A DNA stretch of 64,000 bases from Manihot esculenta. Taxonomy: Eukaryota > Streptophyta > Magnoliopsida > Malpighiales > Euphorbiaceae. The notes beneath the pieces were generated by a model. It searched no databases, was not told where the DNA came from, and worked only from the letters and a program-made list of their open reading frames with translations. How positions within the stretch are numbered: the stretch's first letter is position 1; every line of letters begins with the position of its first letter. Of the stretch, positions 42,543-54,500 are shown in pieces. The DNA lies in NCBI RefSeq assembly GCF_001659605.2, contig NC_035162.2, forward strand, positions 23,920,661-23,984,660, written 5' to 3'. The position numbers were made by a program, and so were the translations under genes.

Positions 42543-45500
42543 ATGAAGAAAGCGAGGGATTTGCTTAAACCCACTCGTAGAGCCTTCCTTTCCCTGGCCA
42601 GACCTCCTTCTCCTTCTCCTACTGCTGTTCCTCTTCCTCCACAGGTACTCTGTTACTCCTTTCTTTCCCTCTTTTTCTTTCAATACATGAATCTTTAACT
42701 ATTTTGCTGTTTCAGATGGATCCATCAGAGCGCTACTGTTACAATCCGAGACTGCAATGGAATCCTGAGGTTGAAGACTACTTCATCAAAGCCTATGGAG
42801 CTGATAATTTCTCTCGCATTTCTCATGCACTCACGTACTTGCCTGATTCCTCTTATCTTCCTCATTGAAAGTCTTGCTTGTTGAATTTGGACTCTGCTAA
42901 AGCTTATTTTAGCTTACAAGAGTGACATAGGAAAGTATGAGGATAACAGTAATTTTTTCCCTAGTTGAACCAATTAACTACATTGGGCATTTTTATTTCA
43001 TTAACTTCTGGGTCTTGGTGGTAGTGTAATATGGTGATTGATTCTTGTTAGTTTTTACTGGGTTCTGTGCTTACATTGTTCTGATTAGGCGTCCTTCTAC
43101 CTATTCTTGCATTCGAGTCAACACACTAAAGACAACAACTGATGCTGTTGTTCAGAAGCTGAAGGCAATTATGAAAGAAACTGGGTTTGAAGATTGTACT
43201 ATGGCAGAAGATGGGCCAAATGATAATCCGACCAATGAGCTGGAGGATAGCTTGCAAAATAGCCCCATCGCTAAGTGCCAGATACCTGGGTTGGAATATG
43301 TTTTGTTTGTTAAGGGTTCGGGACCACACTCAATTGATTATGGTGTTGCACCAGGAGCACCTCCTAAGGAGGTAATTGTGAGTAGAAAATGTGCTGAAGC
43401 TGTTCTCCGAGGTGCTCAGGTAGGTAGTTTGTCGCAATAATTGTATGCATACAGTCAGTCTGTTATGCGGACGTATTCACACAAACATAACTATTGCAGT
43501 CAAATGGTTCGATTGCGTCTTAAACGTTAGGAAATTATTCTGTTGATTACTGTCTAATCAATATTACATTTGAGGTTTAAATAATTGTGTTGTTATTCTC
43601 AAAGTGCAGTGTAACTAATTTTTCTAGGTTTATATTGTGTTTGCTAGACTTTATTTGTCTTTCTTTTCTTCACACCATATATTGCTTCTTTTCCTTGTGG
43701 ATTTTTCTTATGAAGATTTGAACTTTAGTACTCAAAATGATCTTGTCAAGTAGAAAAATATAAAAAGTTTTGGTGTCATGAAGCACCAAAGGGATGTGAT
43801 TGCTAGACCAACTTTCTCTTGTTTTCTGGTGGTAATTTACTTGTAGGTATTTGTTCCTGGTGTAATGGCTTGTAGTGCACATGTTGAAAAAGGAGATGCA
43901 GTTGCAGTTTCAGTTGCTATAGAGCAACATGGTCCTGATGGTGGATGGGCTATTGGTATGACACGTGGGACTGTTCTACAAGGACTTCAGACAGGCAAGA
44001 AATATATTTTCTTCCCCACATGTACTTAAATTTGTTTTGTTACTTTGTACAAAATTATTGCGCTATTTCTTTTGTCCTTTATTTTAGGAAGTGATAACTC
44101 TTTATGGTGTATTTAGATCATTACATGTATGATTAGGTAATTTCAGTTTAATGTCTTTGATAACTTTGTGAATATTTCAAGTAAAATGTTTATTACTATG
44201 ATAGGAATACTAGATATATAAAAAATTAAAAGCAAAGGCTTTCTCAAAAAATCTATGAAAGATACAGATAAAAGCAAAATACATGAGAATGGCTTTCTAA
44301 TAATACTGGATATCGTTGCCTCAGAGTTTCTGAAACTGCATCCGAATGCATTGGTATCTCTTCCATGTCTATTTATAGAACAAATTAAAAACAGTATATA
44401 CATATATGTATGCATGTATATATATATGTATATACACACACATATAAAAGAAAAGTGGAGATATAGTACTTCATCTAGTTTGAAAGATTCTCACTGTTGC
44501 ACATATCTGATAGTCGACTGCAGTGCACTCCTTGGATGCAAAAGAAAAAAAACTGTCATGGTATGTTTACTGCTATGAGGAGTCAGCTCATTTACTGTTA
44601 GATGTAGTGATAAACAAATGTAAACATAGAATTGAAGTTTCAAATGGCTGTTATGAAATTATTATGTATGCTAAATCTGATTCAGGTTCTTTTGCTTATT
44701 TTTGTTGTTGCTGCTCACATATAATACTGGCTAAGTTTACTAGCCTGCCTTAATTTTTTTTTTTTTATACATTTTTACTGTAAGTTTTAAAAATTTAGAT
44801 GTGCCACCATTGATGAAAAAGTTACCATATGACAATATATTATCATGGGGGTATATATCAATATGTACTTGTTTCAGTTATATCTGTGTAAAGAATACAC
44901 AATAATTCAAAAAGTTAAAAGGCTGCTGTTTCAAAATGGAGGCATACTTATAACAGGATTCTGATTTCTGAAACTTTGAAAGAACATCATTTATTTGATG
45001 ATTGGACACAGACATTATCATAATATACTATTACTCGATTACATTTCAAAAGTATTAGATTATTTGTCTTATATGTGATGGTTTTCCATACCTAAAGTTG
45101 ATCACCAAACTGAAATATAGCCTAAATTCATATTTTATTTCCTTGTTAAAGTATACATAGCAATATCCCTGTGCAAACTTTTAAAAAAATGAAGAGTTGA
45201 CTGATGTTTGATATATTGTTGTAGATCCTTATTATTCTGAAAGATATGGCCTGTATATTGGTCAAGGTATAACAAAAATGTCAAGGGCTGGCATATTTCG
45301 TGTTTCAGAAGGAATTGCTGTGGATATGAATAATCGGGTGTTTAAATTGCCTTCTTTTCATGGTACAGTTCTCTCCTTATCAAACATCATTTTTTATTGG
45401 TATATTAGAGATGATTTACCATGTCAAATGGTTTGGTAGTGACTTTTTTTACAGCAAAGTAATGGCATTTTGATTTCTTTTTTTGTAGTTTCTCATGTTG

Positions 45501-48500
45501 TGAAGCTGTTGCACACAATATCTTTTTGGCAAGTTATTAGTTTATATTCAGTTATCTTTTCTCCTCAATATTTGGTATTTGCAATAGTGAATAGAGGTTT
45601 ATGATTTTTTAAATTCTTTTTGGTTATAATAAAAGAAAATCTTCAAATATGACATTAATATGCAACATTTTTATTAATTTTGAAATTCTCTTTAGTTATA
45701 TAACTTATTTTTGCATAAGCCGAAAACCAGCTGTGGAGCTACAGAGTCTAATAAATTGACAGTTTTTTAATGGTGTAGATGATTGCTTGTAATATTTTCA
45801 TGTCAAGATTCATTTTAAGCATCCATAATCAGTTTTGTTTAAGAACTTATATGTTTCTTTATATGTGCCTCCAATTTTTGTCTTAGCTTTCTCTTCCTTT
45901 TCTGGATAGCAGATGTGCTTGAGGGGGAAATATTTCTTCAGAACTTGCCTAGCATTGTCGCTGCTCATGCCTTAGGTATTCTTAATATAATTCTTGTTGT
46001 CAAAATAAATTTATTTGTACTATTGGTTACTTTTGATCCTTTGTTGTTTTCTAGGTTGTAGATCTGCATGTTTATCAAACATTTTGATGAAATATTAATA
46101 AATAAAATAGCAAAAGAAATGTGTTTGGATAAGAAACTAATCTTTGAAACTCATAGTTAACTGCTAAAGGAAATTACATTGGCCTAAAAAAAGTTACCTT
46201 TGTAATCCATAACTTCTTATTACACAGTATTTAAAACCAAGTTGACCTCTTGATTTTATTTTATTAGATGGTAGCAAAATCTTACTTCCAAATTAATTTG
46301 AACCTGTTTCTGCTTTAACCGAATCCTTTTGTATCTTTTCAAAGTTTGGCTTCTCTGGTTAGTCTTTAATGTGCAGTTTTTTATTTGGTTTCTATAGTCA
46401 AAATGGCTAGATTTTATATTTTCTCATTTATACCATGCTTGGAAAGGTTGAAAAAATGCTAGGAAAGAAAATAGGGGTTTTTAACTTTTTATTCTTTCAC
46501 TTTGTTTGAGAGATGAAAGAAAATGACAGGAGGGAAAATTATGGTGGACAAAAGGGATATGGGGCCAAAACTTTTATTTCCAAAATGAGGGAAAATGGCT
46601 CTAATTACCCCTTTAGTATGTACAATATTTTTAAGAAAAAAAGCCAGCTAAACATTTATTTTTATCTTATATAAAAACATTTTACCTTCTAGTTTTAGGT
46701 TCATGTTTCTTACTTATACTTTATATAACTAGTGCAATTTTTGTTTGGATTTTCTTGGTCAGAGTAGCAAATTTTATGTTTTCTCATTTGCACTTTGTTT
46801 GGAGGATGAAAACTTTGGAGAAAGAAATAGAAGGTAAAGAAAAAATGGAAGTTACTTTATTTGGTGGAGGGGGGAAATGGAAAAAGGTCCTCTTTGTTTG
46901 GAAGATGGTAGAAATGAGACCTTAGAAATAGGGACATGGACCTGTGGAAAATTTGTTTACAAAATGTAGAGAAACTGAGGGAAAATGTGGTAAATACTAA
47001 ATACCCATTTATCCATAATAGAAAGTTAACATGTAATTTACCTAATATACGAATAACTTAGCTAGTTGCAATTTAAGTTAATAACTTACTTAAATTATAC
47101 TAAATAATTTAGAAAAGAATATTTTAATATAGTATAAAAATTAATAAAAGAAATAATTTTAATATTTTGAATTGTAATAATATGAAAAAAATTGTGGCCG
47201 TAAATCCTAACAAAATCTAATAGCTAGTGGAAAGTTATTTGATTTGAGTATCTCTTTTTGTGTATGTATTACACCAAGTTATAAAAGTCACCCACTTGTA
47301 CAACCTTTTAACTAAAGAAGACAAAACAATGGCACTAAATTTTTTACTGAATTGTTTGTAAAAGACTACTTAAGAAGTTCGTAACTAAATTTGTGAGTGG
47401 ACAAACTTAATTTATTTATCTAATATTTTTATTTTATAACTCAATAAAAAGATAATTTAATAAATATTTAAATTACATGTTTAATTAAATTACATGTCAA
47501 AGTCGCGTCCAAGACTCCAAGTGCTTGGACGCTACTCGTAGTAGCTCAAAGCTGACATTTTATTTATCTATTTATTTTTTAAAAATTAGACAGATGCAAT
47601 TTTAAGTTATGTCTAGCTAAAAATCACCACTTTTTGGTCAATATATTTTAATTCAACACCTTTCGGTATATAAATTTTTGAAAAATTACCTTTTGGTCAA
47701 AGGCCCTACGAATTTGCAGTTGATTAATAAGAAAGCACTAAAGATTATAATCTTTTTAATAAATTCTTTACTTGAATCTTCTTTGTTTCTGTTCATAATA
47801 TTAACTAGCTTTGTCCTTTCGAATGGATAACTGTTGTAATATATAATATTTCGTTACTTTCTTTCCCTCCCCTCATAGAGCACTTCTCTAACCAAATGAT
47901 TATACTCTTTAAAATTTTGTCAACTATGAAAGATTTAACATACGCATTGTAGATTAATATTTGGGCTGCATTTTTTTTTTGTCTTAGATCCTCAAAAAGG
48001 TGAACGAATACTAGACATGTGTGCAGCACCAGGAGGGAAGACAACTGCAATTGCAATCCTTATGAAGGATGAAGGAGAGATTGTTGCAGCTGATAGATCT
48101 CATAATAAGGTACCACTTCTAAACAGTTGCTGCAATAATAGGATATTATTCATATCTTTTTCTTCCAAGCTATGTTTTAAACATTCTTCATGTGTGCATT
48201 AGATTTGATGTCAATAGATGAAATTGGTGTTAAGGAATCTTTTCTCTATGCCAAAGTTATGATGAGTTTGAAGCTTTCTAAAATTTAGATCGGCTGTTTA
48301 AGTCACATTTTGTTGCTTCTGTTGAATTATGCAGAGAGATAATACCAAAAGTACACACAATTGGTGATTATGTGTGTTGCATTTGATGTTCTAGTATAAA
48401 ATTGACTTTGTTAGTAGCTGTTGAATAGAAATACGTCAAGATCTCCTTGAGGTGCATACCATTTTTTCTGTGTTTTCTAGTTGTTGGAGAGCAGAGTTGG

Positions 48501-51500
48501 ATGGAGGAGGGAAGATATTGCTCTTATGAGCTACAAATTTAGGGAGTGGTGGTTGCAGGTAACAAAAAAACATGTAGTGGGCATAATGTAATAGTAACAG
48601 CCATCGGTATGAGAAATATTTGAAAATTTTGCTAAGTTCACAAAATAAATAGTTATTTAAAAATATAAGTAAAGATACACAACTAAATAAGCATAAAATC
48701 ATCAAATAAAAACGTTACCTCCTTATATTATTAGCATTAATCAATCTATAACTAAAATAACCATGTAGATAGTAAAGAATTAACCTTATAGTTAACCAAT
48801 ATTAATGAAACTTAAAAGTTCCTTTGATGTTAGTTACTAATTAATTATTTTTTGCTTAAAACCACAATCACGTAGACCCCCCCCCCCAAAAAAAAAAAAA
48901 AACAACAATATGTACTTTACTAAAAATTAGTATAATAAGAATAACTTATTGAATATTGATTGAGCAAACAAATGCTTCGTATTGTAATTCAACAAAGAAG
49001 CCATCAAACGTAATTTTATTCAACAAATAAAAAAAAAAAAAATTCATCTTTTGCAAGATATGTATGTGTCGAACTAGAAAGATAGTTTGGTTTGTGATCT
49101 TAGCTCGCTAGTTGATGATATGAGCTCTAGAGACAAGTGGTGAAAGAATTATAGAAAGAAATTTTAGATAGAAAATTAGAGAGAAAATGAGACACAGCAT
49201 GTTAAAACCCCCAAACTAAACAAAACATGAGGAAGAGTTGATGTCCCCACCAAAAAAGAAAGAGGCGATTGACTGTTACCACTTACCATTACTAGGCAGT
49301 AAATAAGGCTGTGCCTGTACTTGACAAAACCTTCCCCTCTCCCCCCCCACCCCTCCAAAAAAAGAAAAGTCAAGGTCAAAGTTTGTGTTCCTAGATCGTG
49401 GTTATCATTTGTTCTCTTGCTAAACTACTTTGTGGTTCATTTTGATTCCCTGTGTTCTATTCTAACGATAAAAAAATTTTGGGGTTCCATGGACTTATAA
49501 TGTTTTTGTACTTAGTATCAGCAATCACCTATTATATTCAATCTAATCACTTCTTATCTATTTTGCTAGCTTTGGCTTAGAATTACTTTGACAAGTCCGA
49601 TACTTTTTCTTCTCTCCCTAATTTTAATAATGGAAAATGTGGGATTCTTGATCTCACATCGAGAAATTAATGAAAGTTATAGTTATATATAATAATTAGT
49701 ACGAAACTAGTAAATAATTTGAGTTAACCATTTTGCGTCTAGTGGAAAGTGGGTTCAAAAGTTATTTAAGTCAGTTTTAGCTGGGTTGTTACAATTGATA
49801 TTGTAGCCATCCTGAGTCAAAAAAAATTGTGCAGAGCTAGTGGGTCTGTGAGAAAATAGCTACACATGAGAGACAAGGTGGGCTGTCCGAGGAGCTAGCA
49901 AACGACAATACTCGAGGGTCAGTCCTGGTTGCGAGGGGGATATCGCAAAATTGAATGGGGAAGAGTGTGGAGGATTCTTGGTCCCACATTGAGAACTTAA
50001 AGAAAGTTATAGTTATATATGATAGTTAATATGAAATTACTACATAATTTGAATTAACTATTTTGAGATAAATGAAAAGTGGGTCCAAAAGTTATTTAGG
50101 CCAGCTTTAGTTAAATTTTTATAGAAATTCACCAAAATAATCTTGGGCTTATTCCAGATTTATAATTGTGCTCGCAAACCCAATGACTCACTTTAATTTA
50201 TGCCTTTAACAATGAGGAGTAAAATTGTGCCCAAGCTACCTAAGTTCATTTAGTTACATGTGAAAATAATTGACAGAAAGGAAAGACAACAGTAAAAGAT
50301 TACACTCATTTGGTAGATTTTGCGCCTACTATCAATAGGTGTAGTTTTACATTTGCTAGTGACGTATTGGGATACTCTTTTTATTTTTTATGTGCGCGCG
50401 TGTGCACGCTGGGCGTGTGTAATTAAACAGCTTCTTTCACCCACCTGATAACTAAAGAAGAGATCAGAATTGGTCACAAAAGAATGGGGTAAATTACAAA
50501 TTTAGAAAAACTTCAAAATGTTTGGGCCATGGTTTTAAATAACGGCCGTTACGTAACGTAACGGCCGTTATGTAACGGATTTTTGGGGGGCCGTTACCCG
50601 TTATCCCGTTATACAACGGCCCCTCCTGATTTGCAGGCATAACGGCCGTTACGTAACGGTAACGGCCGTTACTAACCATTACATAACGGTAACGGCCGTT
50701 ACTAATAATTAAAATTTTTTTATATCCTTTATTTTCTGCTCCCTAATCTCATTTTTTTTAGTTTCTACACTTTTCAGCAGCTTTAAAGACTACATTTTTT
50801 AAGTTTTCCCTTTCCTTTCTCTTTCAAATTTCAATCTTCCTTGCATATTTCTCGTATAAACTTAGATCCATTATAAACTACTCTATTTCCAAGTTTATTT
50901 CTTCTAAAAAGTTAGTTAAATTTTATCTATTTTATTTTTTAATTGTTGTTTTTTTCCCTTTTTTTTATAAGTTTTTGTGGATTAAAGTGTTAGTTTTGAG
51001 TTAAAATTGTACTTTGAGCTATTAGTTTACTCGATCTACAAAGATTATGTTAATTTTTCTAATTTTAAACTATATGATGTTTAACTTAAGTTAAATAATT
51101 TATATTTTATATATTTATGTTTTGTTATGCATTTGTATACATTGTTCTGAATTAAATCTAATCAATATTATTTTATTTATAAACTTTGCAAATTTTTTAA
51201 AAAAATTTGCGTAGCGCCAGACCGCTACCGTTACGTTATGGCCATTACAGGTTTGTTTCCGTTACTCGCGACCGCGACCGCGAACGTGGCCGCGACCGCG
51301 ATTTAAAACCATGGTTTGGGCGATTAAACCTTTAATAATACAAATATGATTGCAAACTTTGAGAAAATAAATTTCTCCTTTTGTTGTCAGCTATTTTTTT
51401 TATTGATATACTTAGCTTTCCATTGCTTTGATAAAAGCTTATAATAAAATCCACATTTGCTCTCATCTCATTAAATTCAAGTGATTTTTTTGTTACACAT

Positions 51501-54500
51501 AGAAGTATTCGCAATTCCTTTCTGGTATTTAATTGTGCTAGTTAATTATATGAGATCCTTGATGTTTCATTAGGTTAATTTTAGGGATTAATAGACCTTT
51601 TTTAATTTCTAATTAACAATTGGAAATTTTTTCAATCATTATGACATCATTTAGCAATGGATAACTTTGGAGTTTGAACATCTGAAGTTTTGAGGATTTT
51701 GATTTCTTCCTTGTATAAAGGTGCTGGATATTCAGAAATTGGCTGCTGAAATGAGCTTGACATGTATAACAACTTATAAGCTGGATGCTCTCAAAGCTGT
51801 TCGTCGAAGAAATGAATCCAATGATAATGTCACTGTTCAAAGTTCTGAACCATTGAGGTTTCACGAGGAGAAAACATTTTCTACTGTTCAAGTGCTGAAT
51901 CCAGAAAAAGTACGCAATGAAATTGGTAGGCACAGTATACTTATGAACTTTTTGTATAAAGCAGTTAAGTTTGGTTTACTTTGGTGAGTTTCCATTGGGC
52001 TTATGTTCAATTTCACCCCTGTATTTATTGGGGAATGGGGATGATCAATTTAGCCTTTTTCAATCTTTTGCCCAAATTAGCTTAAAAGTTTTAATTTAAG
52101 GTTAATTAAGCCCAAAAATTAAGAAAAGAAATTGAGCTTCTAGATTTTTGGGCTAAATAAAAAAACCATGAAATTTAGCCTACAATTCAAGAAATTGAAC
52201 TTGATTTTGGGATAAATCAAGAATTTAGCTCATAATTTTTTTGATTTTGGGGCTAAATTAAGTTTAAATGGAACTTATGAGTTATTTGAATACGAGTTGA
52301 AAATGGACTAAATTGGATATCCCTAATAAGTATAGGGAATTAGGGATGATAATTGATATGAAAATTTGAACATTTAGCCGTTTCCATTGTTGAATAAAAA
52401 TTGTAATTCAGAATCTAAATACCTAGCAATCAGGGTTACAGGGGAATTATTTGTTCTGGTACTGTATAGCATTCTGTCCCTTCACCATCTACCTTATTTA
52501 AGAATAAATTGTGCTGCACATAGTCATTATTTGAACGATTCTCACGGTTTGGATTTTCTCATAGTTCATCAGCCATGGTGAGGTTCACATCATTGCCATA
52601 AGTTGCATGTTAAAGGACTTGTTTTAATTTTAAGAACTAACATCATTCTGTCTAGGCATAAAGTTCTTATTAGTCCTTGAACTTGTTATCAGTGTTCATT
52701 TGATCAATTTAATTCAATTTTTATCCAGAAAAAATGAAAATAATATATTGAATAAAATAATATATATTTTTATTTTTAATAATGAAAAATATTTTTGAGA
52801 ACTTCTCCTTCTTCTCCTTCTCCAAAATCAAAATCAAACTCCATTAATTTGACTATTTGAGATCTGGAGAGTGAGAGGTGAGAAGAGTGGAGGGAGGGAC
52901 TATTGGGTTTATGTGTAAAGGTGCCATTGATTTTGCAATGAAGACAAAGGCGAGGCGTCTTGATTCTTGTGATTGTATGAAAGCAATTTTGTGCATGTAG
53001 TGCGAGTACTTGCTAGATTTCAAGTTTTAGTTTTGGGACTTAAATTTTGGCTGGAAAAAATTAATTAATTGAAAAACAAAAGCAGACAGTAAAGAAGATG
53101 GCAACTAGCAGATCTAAAAATTATATATGTTTTTAATTTTTAATTAGAAATTGAGAAATTTTATTTTGAAAATTTTAATTATTTAGGAAATATAAAAAAT
53201 AATATTGTTTTCATTAAAAATGATTAATATTTTATAATAAAAATTTGGTTGATCCAGTTCAAAACGGACTATGCTAATTTCATCATAAAGGTGAAATTGG
53301 ACCACATTGGTTATTGACAATAAGTTTAGGGACAAATTTGAACTATATACCTTCTCTCTAAGAGCTTTTGAATGTACAACTGCCTTCAAGATGAGATACT
53401 TTGATTAATAACATGCTATAAACATTCTACTACACTCATAATCACTCTTGTACTACCAGCTATTTATACATGTATCACTTTTGTTATTTGTACTGACAGC
53501 ACATCATGTAGTAATTTGGATAGCTTGTAACAATATTCATTCTACCATCTTTGATCATGTGTGATAGCTTCAAACAACCAAATGTGATAACTCATCTTTT
53601 TGGTTCCATTTTAGATAGATGTAATCAATTTGTAGTCCTGATTCCTGAACCTTACTAGAAGTGGGCCCTGCCCCTGTCCAGATCAGGTGGCAATACCACC
53701 AACTCAGTTGAGCTGGGTTTGACTCCTCTCCACCCCCCCTCCCCCCCCCAAAAAAAAAGAAAAAAAAAAAACAACTATGGACATAAAAGAAAAGAAAAAA
53801 CTTACTAGAAGTGGAACATTTTTTTATAAACTTTCGTCATTTGTGTTATAGTCAACTACACTAGAATCACTTCCTTCTGTCGTAGACTGATATGGCTTTC
53901 ATAATTGCTCAGTGTCTTCTTTGGTGGATGAACTCAAATTCAGCATATTATTTGAATGTATGAATGCCTCTAGACTTTCTTTCCTAGGAGCCCACTTCTT
54001 TAGGACCATACTTGGCCCTTTTTATGATGTTTCAATGCATTTATTGAATTTAACTTCCTAATTGATACAATTACCATGCTTCTTTCCTCTCTCTCATTTT
54101 AAAACACATTACTCATTAAAACTTTCTCTACAATTTTAAATTTGTCTAATTTTCATTACTATAGTTAGCAATGAAAAAGAGAATGAGAGAACTTATGTTA
54201 GCAAAGCTGACATCAGGAAGAGTAACCGAAGAATGAGGAATGGGCCAGGAAGGAATCAGTGCCTGGGTGGTAGGGTCGAGAATTCAAAAGGTTTTGATCC
54301 TGACAGCTTTGATCGAGTTCTCCTTGATGCTCCTTGTTCAGCTCTTGGTTTGCGACCTAGGCTTTTTGCTGGAGAGGTAGAGCAATCTAAACTGAACTGA
54401 CTTCTTTTGTGCTGTAATGATGTATTCAGCCTATAATTTTGAAATTATTAATTATTATATTTTTAATTGCTGTTTGTAGAAATTTATTTATTTTTAGCAA

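Noticed and set aside
43045..43440. Open frame 43045-43440 as a separate small gene
   Set aside because: From 43089 it is exon 3 of the NSUN6-like gene. The upstream part is intron read-through and the end runs past the donor at 43420.
48017..48202. Open frame starting at the CAAPGGK motif as an independent methyltransferase
   Set aside because: It is exon 7 (47988-48109) plus intron read-through; the rest of the domain lies in later exons.
50541..50705. Subterminal ACGGCCGTTACGTAACG repeats as telomere-like or rDNA-like sequence
   Set aside because: They lie inside an element with perfect terminal inverted repeats and an 8-bp TSD, which explains them as hAT-type subterminal repeats.
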